Below are positions 17,367 to 25,328 of a stretch of DNA of 64,000 nt, piece by piece. The position numbers were made by a program, and so were the translations under genes. The number at the start of each line of letters is the position of its first letter. The stretch's first letter is position 1. The stretch spans positions 500,441-564,440 of the forward strand of contig NZ_LIVV01000002.1 in assembly GCF_001905825.1 (NCBI RefSeq), in the 5' to 3' direction. Source of the DNA: Streptomyces sp. CB02009. Its GTDB lineage: Bacteria > Actinomycetota > Actinomycetes > Streptomycetales > Streptomycetaceae. Under the pieces are notes generated by a model, which saw only the letters and a program-made list of their open reading frames with translations, did no database searches and was not told where the DNA came from.

Positions 17367-18224
17367 ATGAGCACACCCAGCGCCACGGCCCTGCCGGACG
17401 GCGGCCTGAAGAGCCCGGGTGCGGGCCTGATCACGCTGGACCCGGTCCGGACCGCGCTCCTGCGCGGACTCGACGAGCTGCTCACGGGCCTCGCCGCACG
17501 GCTCTCCGCGCCCGAGGTCGTCGGCCCGCCGCTGCTGTCCGTGGAGGGCCTGACGCGCCTCGACTTCTTCCGTAACTTCCCCCATCTCGGCGTCTCCGCC
17601 GGGCGCTTCGCCCCGGACGCGCTCGACGGACTCGCGGCCGGCGAGACACCGGGGGAGCTGCCCCTGCGGCCGACCGGCCATCTGCTGCCGTCCGCGACCT
17701 GCTACGGGCTCCTGCTCTCCCTGGAGGGCCGGGACGTCGGCGAGGACGGCCTCCGCCTCTCCGCCTCGGGCCGCTGCTTCCGCAACGAGACCCACTACGA
17801 CGGCCTGCGCCGCCTGTGGGGCTTCCACATGCGCGAGGTCCTGTACCTCGGCACCAAGCAGGGATCCGTCGAACACCTGGAGCGAGGCGCGGAGTTCATC
17901 CTCGAAGCGGCCGCCCTCCTCGGTCTGGAGCTGACCCGGGCCGTGGCCGACGACCCCTTCTACGACAAGGGCGGCTCCCGCGCCAGGCTGATGGCCCTCG
18001 ACCCGGTGAAGCACGAGTTCTGCGCCCCCGACGGCACGGCCATCGCCTCCGTGAACCGGCACCGCAACTTCTTCGGCGAACGGCTGGACATCCGCGCGGG
18101 CTCGGCCGGCGCGGCGTACAGCTCCTGCGTCGCCTTCGGGCTCGAACGCTGGATCCACGCGATGATCCTCGCCCACGGCACCGCAGAACAGGCCCTGGAC
18201 CGGCTCCGAGACGCCCGCGTCTGA
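17367..18224 (+). CDS. Class II aaRS-like amino acid:[carrier protein] ligase
   Basis: A 285-aa stand-alone class II aminoacyl-tRNA-synthetase-type catalytic core with no tRNA-binding domain. Motif 2 is GRCFRNETHYDGLRRLWGFHMREV (residues 135-158) and motif 3 is AFGLERWIHAMILAHG (256-271, R261). Predicted zinc ligands C112, E157 and C254 reproduce the Cys-Glu-Cys pattern of the Bradyrhizobium aa:CP ligases, including the 45-residue first spacing. Those SerRS homologues activate Gly or Ala with ATP and load it on a carrier protein instead of tRNA. AGAGGGAG lies 9 nt upstream of the ATG. The carrier protein follows 71 bp downstream. The amino acid used here is not predictable by eye. Confidence 0.88.
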   Translation: MSTPSATALPDGGLKSPGAGLITLDPVRTALLRGLDELLTGLAARLSAPEVVGPPLLSVEGLTRLDFFRNFPHLGVSAGRFAPDALDGLAAGETPGELPLRPTGHLLPSATCYGLLLSLEGRDVGEDGLRLSASGRCFRNETHYDGLRRLWGFHMREVLYLGTKQGSVEHLERGAEFILEAAALLGLELTRAVADDPFYDKGGSRARLMALDPVKHEFCAPDGTAIASVNRHRNFFGERLDIRAGSAGAAYSSCVAFGLERWIHAMILAHGTAEQALDRLRDARV

Positions 18225-18295
18225 GGCCGGGCCGCGGCGCCACGCATCCCTCCCACTTCCCCACGACAGCTGTGAGCAAGGAGCAACCCCTCCCC

Positions 18296-18529
18296 ATGGA
18301 ACGCATCGCCGAGTGGCTCCACGAGAAGAATCCCGGTCTCGACGGCCCCATCGCCCACGACGAGGACCTCATCGAGGCGCGTCTCATCGACTCGATGGAC
18401 TTCCTCGAGTTCATCGACCTCCTGGAGGAGCTCTCCGGGAACACCATCGACCTCCAGGAAGTCACCATCGACGACTTCCGCACCCTCGGCCGTGTCCAGG
18501 AGCGCTTCCTGAGCGCCGCCGCCGGCTGA
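18296..18529 (+). CDS. Stand-alone phosphopantetheine carrier protein
   Basis: A 77-aa acidic four-helix carrier protein. The Ppant attachment serine is Ser33 in ARLIDSMDFLEFIDLLEEL, a DSxxF/L motif at the start of helix II. In the aa:CP ligase systems such a protein sits next to the ligase and receives the aminoacyl group as a thioester. It lies between the ligase and the phosphopantetheinyl transferase. AAGGAG is 12 nt upstream of the ATG. The aminoacyl-S-carrier is the natural donor for the condensation domain encoded on the other strand (inference). Confidence 0.9.
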   Translation: MERIAEWLHEKNPGLDGPIAHDEDLIEARLIDSMDFLEFIDLLEELSGNTIDLQEVTIDDFRTLGRVQERFLSAAAG

Positions 18530-18539
18530 GCGCCCACCG

Positions 18540-19241
18540 ATGACGGGCGGCGGTCCCGTAGGGGGGCCGGAGCCGGGCCCGGAGACGGCGCTGGCGGTCG
18601 TGGCCACGACCCCGGAGGTGCTGGCCCACCCCGATCTGGACGAGGCTCTGCTGGCCCCGTGGGAACGGCGCCGCCTCGCGGGGATACGGCTGCCGAGCCG
18701 CCGGGACGACGTACTGGCGGCGCGCCTCCTCCTGCGGCTGTGCGTCGCCCGTGCCACCGGCCTTCCGCCGGACACGCCCGCCCTCGCCCAGCGGTGCCCG
18801 GGGTGCGGAGAACACGGTCACGGGCGCCCGTACCTGCGGGGCCGGCCCGGCGTGGGCGTCAGCCTCAGTCACGCCGACGGCCTTGTCGCGGCCGCCGTGG
18901 GCCCGGGTGCGATCGGCGTCGACGTCGAGCCGGCGACGCGCCGCCCCGGCCCCGTCCACGTACTCCGCCGTCTCCTCCCCGACGCGGACGTCGCGGAGGC
19001 CGCGGCCTCGCCGGACGCGGGCCCGGCGCTGCTGCGGCTGTGGGTCCGGGCGGAGGCCCGGCTCAAGGCGGGCCAGGTGGGTGAGTCCGGTCACACCAGT
19101 CACACCAGTCACACCGGTCACACCGGTCAGACCGGTCAGTCCGCGCAGGGCGAGCTCCGGCTCCTCGACTGGACGGACCGGCCCCGCTCGGCCGTCGCCG
19201 CCGCGGCCTCAGCGACGCGCGTCACGATCGCCTCCCTCTGA
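18540..19241 (+). CDS. 4'-phosphopantetheinyl transferase (Sfp type)
   Basis: A 233-aa Sfp-type transferase that would convert the apo carrier protein to holo form with coenzyme A. Actinobacterial features: DDVLAARLLLR, CPGCGEHGHGRPYL (86-99), VSLSHADG, and the Mg-binding IGVDVE (125-130). The second motif reads WVRAEARLK (168-176): Glu172 and Lys176 are kept, but the Lys that precedes the Glu in Sfp is Ala171. An insertion of His/Thr/Ser/Gly repeats at 183-201 follows. The start has no good ribosome-binding site and overlaps no stop, so coupling to the carrier gene 10 bp upstream is likely. Activity is probable, not certain. Confidence 0.82.
   Translation: MTGGGPVGGPEPGPETALAVVATTPEVLAHPDLDEALLAPWERRRLAGIRLPSRRDDVLAARLLLRLCVARATGLPPDTPALAQRCPGCGEHGHGRPYLRGRPGVGVSLSHADGLVAAAVGPGAIGVDVEPATRRPGPVHVLRRLLPDADVAEAAASPDAGPALLRLWVRAEARLKAGQVGESGHTSHTSHTGHTGQTGQSAQGELRLLDWTDRPRSAVAAAASATRVTIASL
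19090..19143 (+). repeat. 9-bp coding tandem repeat in the PPTase gene
   Basis: Six 9-bp units (gtcacacca and variants) encode GHTSHTSHTGHTGQTGQS. They are in frame, so copy-number change would lengthen or shorten a His/Thr loop without a frameshift. Confidence 0.85.
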
Positions 19242-19366
19242 CGATCGCGGCCTCAAGGGCCCGGACGCGCCCGTCGCGCCGCCGCCGCACCGCCGATCGG
19301 CGGAGTTCCCGGCGCCCGCCTGTGATCCTGACGGCGCGAGGCCGCCGCGGGTGGTAGGTCGGTGGG

Positions 19367-20545
19367 ATGCAGCCAGGGACATCCACGACGGTCATGGTCA
19401 GCCCCTTCCTCCGCACGGCCGCCGCGTACGCGTGGCGGCTGCTCGTCGTCGGCGTACTGGTCTACAGCCTGTTCGCGGTGCTCGGGCGCTTCCACGAGAT
19501 CGGCGTGGCCCTCTTCCTCGGGCTCGTGATCACCGCGCTGCTCCGTCCCGTCGCCGACGTCGTCGCCCGGGGGCTGCCCCGGCCCTTCGCCGTGGCGCTC
19601 ACCCTCCTCGGCGGCATCGCGCTCGTCCTGGGCGTGCTCGCGCTGGTCGGGGAGGCGGTGGCGGGGGAGCGGACGACCCTCGTGCGCGAGTTCCGGGTGG
19701 GGGTCGGCCGGATCGAGGACTGGTTGGAGCGGCCGCCGTTCCGGCTGAACCCGGGGGCCCTCGGCGACCTCCAGGCCAGGATCGGGGAGTACCTCTCCAG
19801 CCATCGCTCGACCCTGGTCAGTACGGCCCTGAGCGGGGCCCACCATGTGGTGGCCGTGCTGACGACGCTGGCCCTGGCCGTGTTCTCCGCGGTGTTCTTC
19901 ATCCACTCCGGCGACCGCCAGTGGGCCTGGTTCCGGAAGCAGCTGCCCGGGTCGGTCCGCGAGCGGGTGGCGGTGGGCGGGCGCGCCGCCTGGCGGACCT
20001 TCACCGGCTACACCCACGGGATCGTGCTCGTGGCGGCGGTGAACGCGGTGCTCGTCGGGATCGCCCTGTGGCTCCTCGGCGTGCCCCTCGCGGTGCCGCT
20101 GGCCCTGCTGGAGTTCGTCGCCGCGTTCGTGCCGCTGATCGGCTCGCCCATCGCGCTGGCGGTCGCCGCCGTCGTGGCGCTGGCCTCGCAGGGGCCCCTG
20201 GTGGCCGCGATCGTGATCGGGCTGATCGTGGTGATCGGCCAGATCGAGGGCCACGTCCTGCATCCGCTCGTCATGAGCTGGGCCGTACGGCTCCACCCGC
20301 TGGTGGTCGCGATCTCGGTCATCGCGGGCTCCATCGCCGCGGGCATCGTGGGCGCCGTGGTGGCCGTCCCCCTGGTCTCGGTGGTCTGGTCGGTGCACAC
20401 GGCGCTACGGGACGCCCGCGCGGCGCGGCGAGAGGCCGGGGACGCGTTCACGGAGGGCGGTGCGGAGTCCACGGAGGGCGGCGCAGAGTCCACGGAGGGC
20501 GGTTCGGAGCCGACCGAGGGCGGTGCGGAGTCTCCGTCCGGCTGA
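19367..20545 (+). CDS. AI-2E family (PerM/TqsA-like) permease
   Basis: A 392-aa integral membrane protein with about eight helices. The N-terminal pair (AWRLLVVGVLVYSLFAVLG, GVALFLGLVITALLRPVADVV), the extracytoplasmic domain around residues 100-160 and the C-terminal GSPIALAVAAVVALASQGP and GQIEGHVLHPLVMSWAVRLHP motifs are typical of the AI-2E transporter family. Members have roles in signal-molecule export or ion antiport; the substrate here is unknown. The C-terminus ends in four TEGGAES repeats, likely a disordered cytosolic tail. It lies 125 bp downstream of the PPTase gene and is not obviously part of that cluster. Confidence 0.85.
   Translation: MQPGTSTTVMVSPFLRTAAAYAWRLLVVGVLVYSLFAVLGRFHEIGVALFLGLVITALLRPVADVVARGLPRPFAVALTLLGGIALVLGVLALVGEAVAGERTTLVREFRVGVGRIEDWLERPPFRLNPGALGDLQARIGEYLSSHRSTLVSTALSGAHHVVAVLTTLALAVFSAVFFIHSGDRQWAWFRKQLPGSVRERVAVGGRAAWRTFTGYTHGIVLVAAVNAVLVGIALWLLGVPLAVPLALLEFVAAFVPLIGSPIALAVAAVVALASQGPLVAAIVIGLIVVIGQIEGHVLHPLVMSWAVRLHPLVVAISVIAGSIAAGIVGAVVAVPLVSVVWSVHTALRDARAARREAGDAFTEGGAESTEGGAESTEGGSEPTEGGAESPSG
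20450..20533 (+). repeat. 21-bp coding tandem repeat (TEGGAES x4)
   Basis: Four in-frame 21-bp units at the 3' end of the permease gene encode a repeated acidic Thr-Glu-Gly-Gly-Ala-Glu-Ser tail. Confidence 0.85.
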
Positions 20546-20634
20546 ACCCGTCCGCGACATCAGCGGCACCGTCAGATCCCCCCGCGTCGAGCGACGCCGA
20601 CACCGTCCTCGCGTCCCGGTTGTGGTGCGGGGTC

Positions 20635-20701
20635 TTGCGCGGGCCTTCCGGTCTCTCTACTCTCCGGGCCAATGGTTAGGAACATTTCCTAACCATTGGC
20701 C
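20635..20701 (+). promoter_or_regulatory. Promoter and perfect palindromic operator of the GH8 gene
   Basis: TTGCGC (20635-20640), 17 bp, TACTCT (20658-20663), then a 16-bp perfect inverted repeat (20667-20682 / 20686-20701) with core GTTAGGAA-CAT-TTCCTAAC. The same order and core recur before the GH5 gene at 51626-51677. The core resembles operators of ROK-family sugar repressors such as CsnR of S. lividans, as far as I recall. Confidence 0.6.
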
Positions 20702-20722
20702 ATGGAGGGAAAGGGAGTTGTC

Positions 20723-22369
20723 ATGCGTCGACGAAGCGTCTCGCTTCTCGGGCTCGCGGGTCTGCTGGCGTTGCCCCTGACGGTGCTGCCGCAGGCACAG
20801 GCCGCCGACGGTCTGGTGTCCACCGGAAAGGCGGTGACGGCCTCGTCCGTCGAGACCTCGGCCTTCGGGCCCGGTCTCGCGGTGGACGGCAGCGCGGCCA
20901 CTCGCTGGGCGAGCCTCGAAGGAGTCGATCCGCAGTGGATCCGCATCGACCTCGGGGTGAATCACACGATCTCCCGCGTCAAGCTCAACTGGGAGGACGC
21001 GTACGGGAAGACGTACAAGATACAGACCTCGGCCGACGGTTCGACCTGGTCCGACGTCTACTCCACCACGGCCGGTGACGGCGCGACCGACGACCTGACG
21101 GTCTCCGGCAGCGGCCGCTACGTCCGTATGTACGGCACCGGCCGCGGCACCGCGTACGGCTACTCCCTCTGGGAGTTCGAGGTCTACGGCGCGCCCACCG
21201 GCACCGGGGGCGGCGGCGGCACGGCCGTCCCCTTCGGCAGCCACCTCAGGCCCTACGCCGCCGGCACGCTGAAGCCCTCCGGGTCCCAGGCCACCCTCGA
21301 CCAGAAGGTCGTCGACTACTACAACAGGTGGAAGTCCGCCTTCGTCCGGCAGAACTGCGGCAACGGCTGGTACCAGATCATCTCGCCCGACGCCGACCAC
21401 CCGTACGTCGCCGAGGCACAGGGCTACGGCATGGTCGTCGCCGCGACCATGGCCGGCGCCGACCCCGACGCGAAGAAGATCTTCGACGGCCTCGTCAAGT
21501 GGAAGATCGACCACCCGTCCGCCATCAACCCGAACCTGCTCGCCGCCGAACAGGACGTCAACTGCCGCAGCGTCAACGGCGGTGACGGCGCCACCGACGG
21601 CGACATGGACGTGGCGTACGGCCTGCTCCTCGCCGACAAGCAGTGGGGCAGCACCGGCACCTACAACTACAAGGACCTCGCGCTCAAGCACATCGCCGCC
21701 ATCAAGAAGGACGAACTCAACCCGACGACCAAGCTCCTGAAGCTCGGCGACTGGAGCAGCTCCGGCGACCAGTACTACTACATCACCCGTACGTCCGACT
21801 GGATGGTCGACCACTTCCGCGCCTTCCGCACCGCCTCGGGCGACACGACCTGGGACGCCGTGCGCACCGCGCACCAGACCCAGATCTCCCGTCTCCAGTC
21901 GACCTACGCCTCCGGCACCGGACTCCTCCCCGACTTCGTCGTCGACACCAACACCACGCCGAAGCCCGCCCCGGGCCAGGTCCTGGAGGACCCCAACGAC
22001 GGCGCGTACTGGTGGAACGCCTGCCGCACCCCGTGGCGCATCGCGGACGACGCGGTGACCAGCGGCGACGCCACGTCGCTCGCGGCCGCGCGGAAGCTCA
22101 ACAGCTGGATCAAGACGAAGACCGGCGGCGACCCGAACAAGATCGCCATCGGCTACAAGCTCAACGGCACCCAGATCTCGGCGGGCAGCGAGGCGGCCTT
22201 CTTCGCCCCGTTCGCGGTGGCGGCGATGACCGACTCCGGCAGCCAGGCCTGGCTGGACGCCCTGTGGAACAAGATGCTGGCCACCCCGATCGACACCAGC
22301 AGCTACTTCTCCGCGAGCATCCAGCTCCAGGTCATGATCACGGCCTCAGGCAACCACTGGGTCCCGTAG
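20723..22369 (+). CDS. Secreted discoidin/CBM32 plus GH8 glycoside hydrolase
   Basis: A 548-aa secreted enzyme. A signal peptide (LLGLAGLLALPLTVLPQAQA) is followed by an F5/8 type C (CBM32-like) domain at about 28-160, a Gly/Thr linker and a GH8 catalytic domain. The family signature ATDGDMDVAYGLLLADKQW is intact, and EAQGYGM holds the predicted acid Glu. GH8 members cleave cellulose, chitosan or related beta-1,4-glycans; which one is not decided by sequence alone. The start MRRRSVSLLG is used because the in-frame ATG at 20696 lies within the operator palindrome. The 3' end overlaps the convergent monooxygenase gene by 24 bp. Confidence 0.88.
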   Translation: MRRRSVSLLGLAGLLALPLTVLPQAQAADGLVSTGKAVTASSVETSAFGPGLAVDGSAATRWASLEGVDPQWIRIDLGVNHTISRVKLNWEDAYGKTYKIQTSADGSTWSDVYSTTAGDGATDDLTVSGSGRYVRMYGTGRGTAYGYSLWEFEVYGAPTGTGGGGGTAVPFGSHLRPYAAGTLKPSGSQATLDQKVVDYYNRWKSAFVRQNCGNGWYQIISPDADHPYVAEAQGYGMVVAATMAGADPDAKKIFDGLVKWKIDHPSAINPNLLAAEQDVNCRSVNGGDGATDGDMDVAYGLLLADKQWGSTGTYNYKDLALKHIAAIKKDELNPTTKLLKLGDWSSSGDQYYYITRTSDWMVDHFRAFRTASGDTTWDAVRTAHQTQISRLQSTYASGTGLLPDFVVDTNTTPKPAPGQVLEDPNDGAYWWNACRTPWRIADDAVTSGDATSLAAARKLNSWIKTKTGGDPNKIAIGYKLNGTQISAGSEAAFFAPFAVAAMTDSGSQAWLDALWNKMLATPIDTSSYFSASIQLQVMITASGNHWVP

Positions 22370-24049
22370 CGGTACGGACAGCGTCCGGAGGCAGTCCGTC
22401 AGGGCCGCCGTGGTGGCGCCGAGCGGGAACCGGGCGGCGAGCTGCCCGTCGGGGCGCACGACGAAGCCGGTGTCGCCGTCGGGGAGGTAGATCCGCGCGA
22501 ACTCCCCGCCGGCGTCCCGGTAGGCCGGAGCGCCCAGGTCGGGGGAGGTGTCCGGATCGGCCTCCCGGGGGAGCAGGGCGACGACGTCGAGCGGCAGCCG
22601 CTCGACGGCGACGGCCCTGGCCGCCGCCACCGCCCGCGCCAGCCCGGTGGCATCGGCCCCGTACAGCACGGCGACGTGTCCCGGCCGGTCGCGCAGGACG
22701 TCGAGCAGCCGCAGCGGGTAGACCGCGACCGGTGTGTCCAGACCGCCGCAGTCCGGGGCCAGATCTCCGGGCTGCGGCGCGTCGACCGGCCCGTACGGGG
22801 CGCCGGCGAGCGGGCCGTCCCGGTAGCCGACGAGGAGCTGGGCCTCACGGAGCAGCAGCGTCGTCAGATCGCCCGGGTCGTTCTCGAGGCCCCGGGTGGC
22901 GTGCCGCACGGTACGGCCGACGACCTCCTCGCCCACCGGGCGCCGCTCGGCGTCGTAACTGCCGAGCAGCGCGGGCCCGGCCTCGCCCTGCACCACGAGG
23001 GCGAGCTTCCAGGCCAGGTTGGCGGCGTCCTGGATGCCGGTGTTCATGCCCTGGGCGCCGGTGGGCGGGTGGATGTGCGCGGCGTCGCCCGCGACGAACA
23101 CCCTGCCCTCGCCGTAGCGGCCGACGATCCGGTGGCTGATGCGGAAGACCGACGACCAGCGCAGCTGGGAGAGCCGGGCCGGGCCCGGGGCCAGCCGGTC
23201 GACGACGGCCTGCAGGTGGGAAAGGTCGGGGCCGCGACCGTCCTGGAGGCCGTGGGCGAGTCCGTCCGACGGGGAGCCGCCGCCCCGTGGCGGTCGCGCC
23301 CGCGCCGTGTCGGTCGGTTCGGCCAGCTCGGGCGGCACCTTCATCGACATCCGGTAACGGCCGTCGCCGGGCAGCGGGATGCACACGAGGACGTCGTCGA
23401 GGGACCCGTCGTCGGCCCGGTGCTCGCAGCGGAGCGCGTACCCCTGCGGCAGGTCCCACTCGGACTCGGCCACGACGTCGCCGAGCATGTAAGCCTCCGG
23501 GAACGCGCCGCCCTCGTACGACAGGCCCAGAGTCTTGCGGACGACGCTGTGGGCTCCGTCGCAGCCGATCAGATAGGGCACCCGCAGTTCCTCGGTGAGC
23601 CCCGACGCGCCGCGCAGCAGGGCGGTGACCCCGTCCGGGTCCTGGACGAACGAGACGAGTTCCGTCCCGCGCTCGATGTGCGTTCCGAAGCCGGCGACGT
23701 ACTCCTCCAGGAGGCGCTCGGTCTCGTACTGCGGCAGGGCCGCGAAGCCGTACGGCACGTCGGGGGGCAGTTCGAGCGAGACACGCGCCGCCACCGCGCC
23801 GTTGACGTAGGTCAGTTGGCCGCGCATCGGGACGGCGGCCTCCAGGACCGACCGGATCAGGCCCATCCGGTCCCACAGCTCCAGGGTGCGCGGCTGGATC
23901 CCGACGGCCTTGGCGTACGGGAGCCGCGCCGGCAGCCGGTCGACGAGCCGGCAGCGCACCCCGTGCCTGCGGAGCTCGGCGGCGGCGCTCAGGCCGACGG
24001 GACCCGCGCCCACGATGAGTACGTCGGTGGTGGTGCCGGTGTGCGCCAC
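22346..24049 (-). CDS. FAD-dependent aromatic monooxygenase (class A)
   Basis: A 567-aa flavoprotein hydroxylase of the PheA/TfdB type used on phenolic or polyketide substrates with NAD(P)H and O2. The dinucleotide motif is VLIVGAGPVGLSAA near residue 9, the second FAD/NADPH motif GCDGAHSVVRKTLG near 160, and the third GDAAHIHPPTGAQGMNTGIQDAANLAWKL near 300. The C-terminal thioredoxin-like domain ends the protein. GTG at 24049 is chosen because GGAGGG is 5 nt upstream; another GTG at 24103 is possible. An insertion-like stretch ARPPRGGGSPSDG near residue 252 is unusual. The physiological substrate is unknown. Confidence 0.87.
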   Translation of the reverse strand: MAHTGTTTDVLIVGAGPVGLSAAAELRRHGVRCRLVDRLPARLPYAKAVGIQPRTLELWDRMGLIRSVLEAAVPMRGQLTYVNGAVAARVSLELPPDVPYGFAALPQYETERLLEEYVAGFGTHIERGTELVSFVQDPDGVTALLRGASGLTEELRVPYLIGCDGAHSVVRKTLGLSYEGGAFPEAYMLGDVVAESEWDLPQGYALRCEHRADDGSLDDVLVCIPLPGDGRYRMSMKVPPELAEPTDTARARPPRGGGSPSDGLAHGLQDGRGPDLSHLQAVVDRLAPGPARLSQLRWSSVFRISHRIVGRYGEGRVFVAGDAAHIHPPTGAQGMNTGIQDAANLAWKLALVVQGEAGPALLGSYDAERRPVGEEVVGRTVRHATRGLENDPGDLTTLLLREAQLLVGYRDGPLAGAPYGPVDAPQPGDLAPDCGGLDTPVAVYPLRLLDVLRDRPGHVAVLYGADATGLARAVAAARAVAVERLPLDVVALLPREADPDTSPDLGAPAYRDAGGEFARIYLPDGDTGFVVRPDGQLAARFPLGATTAALTDCLRTLSVPLRDPVVA

Positions 24050-24210
24050 GGGTGCCCTCCAGTGCCGGCCGGCTTCTCGCCAGGTTCCGTTCACCATGGT
24101 CACCCGCGGCCGCGGGTTCGGCGAGCCGTGCGGTGCGGACCGCGCACGGGCCCCGTGAGGCGCACCCGGCCTCCGGAACCGGCCCGCGGCGTCCGGCGTC
24201 CCTCCCGGGC

Positions 24211-24672
24211 ATGAGCGAGAACCCCGCCACCGGTTCAGACGGCATCGGCCAGGTCACCGAGGGCGCTGACAGCGCTGACAGCGCTGACAGCGCCGACACC
24301 GACGGCGTCGACAGCGCCGACAGGGGCAGTGGGGCCGACGACGGCCGGGCCCAGGGCGCCGTCGGCTGCCTGCTCGCCGTCGGCGGGATCGCCGCCGCCG
24401 GGGTCTTCGCCCTGCCCCGGGCCGCGTACAGCATCGACGGCGGGTTCGAGGCGCACGCCAGGGACTGGAGCGTCATCCTCGTCGAGCTGCCCCTGATCCT
24501 GCTCGCCGGCCTGCTGGTCCCGCCGGTGGCCTGGGCGGCGGCGACACGGTGGCTCCGCCCGTGGGCGGCGTTCCTCGTGTGCGCCGCCGTGGTCGCACTC
24601 GGCCTCTGGGGGGTCTCGGTGGTGTGGCATCCGCGCCAGGGGCCCGATCCGGGGTACGGGCCCGGCATCTGA
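24211..24672 (+). CDS. Hypothetical membrane protein with acidic repeat N-terminus
   Basis: A 153-aa protein. Residues 1-47 are acidic and low complexity, including a perfect gacagcgct nucleotide repeat at about 24268-24300 that encodes ADSADSADSAD. Three hydrophobic segments follow: AVGCLLAVGGIAAAGVFAL, WSVILVELPLILLAGLLVPPVAWAA and WAAFLVCAAVVALGLWGVSVVW. No family is recognised. It starts with ATG in an intergenic strip after the divergent monooxygenase and precedes the TrmO-like gene by 70 bp. Confidence 0.6.
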   Translation: MSENPATGSDGIGQVTEGADSADSADSADTDGVDSADRGSGADDGRAQGAVGCLLAVGGIAAAGVFALPRAAYSIDGGFEAHARDWSVILVELPLILLAGLLVPPVAWAAATRWLRPWAAFLVCAAVVALGLWGVSVVWHPRQGPDPGYGPGI

Positions 24673-24742
24673 CGGTTCTGCGGGCGGCGGTAGCGTGCCG
24701 GGCGGGAGTCCCTCCGGGGGCGCGGGAAGGAACGAGGAGCCC

Positions 24743-25225
24743 ATGGCAGAGGAACAGATCCGCACGTCCGTCGTCTCCCATCCGGTGGGCCGGGTCGTCG
24801 GGGGCCGCGCGGAGGTCCGCGACGACGAGTGGGGCGACGTCGAGTCCGTCATCCGGCTGGACGCGGAGGCCTTCGGCCCCGAGGCGCTCGCCGGCCTCGA
24901 CGCGTTCTCGCACCTGGAGGTCGTCTACCACTTCGACCGCGTACGACCGGACGCCGTGGAGACCGGAGCCCGCCACCCGCGCGGCAACACGGAGTGGCCG
25001 CTGGTCGGGATCTTCGCCCAGCGCGGCAAGAACCGGCCCAACCGGCTCGGACTCTCCCGCTGCGTGCTGGTGCGCACCGACGGCCTGGACATCCACGTAC
25101 GCGGCCTCGACGCGGTCGACGGCACACCGGTCCTCGACATCAAGCCGTACATGGCCGAGTTCGCCCCGCAGGGCCCGACCGCCCAGCCGGCCTGGGCGGA
25201 CGAGATCATGCGCAACTACTACTGA
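24743..25225 (+). CDS. TrmO/TsaA-like SAM-dependent methyltransferase
   Basis: A 160-aa protein of the TrmO (VirR/TsaA, UPF0066) family, single-domain beta-barrel enzymes of which E. coli TrmO N6-methylates t6A37 in tRNA. Visible family segments: PVGRVVGGR, HLEVVYHFDRV, FAQRGKNRPNRLGLSRCVL and VLDIKPYMAEF. The RGKNRPN loop is the SAM-site signature. GAGGAG is 3-8 nt upstream of the ATG. It is shorter than E. coli TrmO, which has an extra C-terminal domain, as usual for actinobacterial forms. The RNA substrate is inferred from the family. Confidence 0.8.
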   Translation: MAEEQIRTSVVSHPVGRVVGGRAEVRDDEWGDVESVIRLDAEAFGPEALAGLDAFSHLEVVYHFDRVRPDAVETGARHPRGNTEWPLVGIFAQRGKNRPNRLGLSRCVLVRTDGLDIHVRGLDAVDGTPVLDIKPYMAEFAPQGPTAQPAWADEIMRNYY

Positions 25226-25328
25226 ACGGCCGGGGCCGGGCCCGGCGCCGAGCCGTCCCGGGTGCCGTGTCCCGGGACCGGCCGCGGACCGGTCACGCGG
25301 GTGCGGTCGGCCCCTGAGGCCGCGGGCT

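Noticed and set aside
20667..20701. Perfect 16-bp palindrome as a transcription terminator of the AI-2E gene
   Set aside because: It lies 3 bp after a -10-like element and 22 bp before the GH8 start, is AT-rich, and its core recurs before the GH5 gene, so an operator is more likely.
21643..23139. 498-aa plus-strand frame across the GH8 end and the monooxygenase
   Set aside because: Arg/Gly/Pro-rich shadow frame; both real genes have full conserved motifs.
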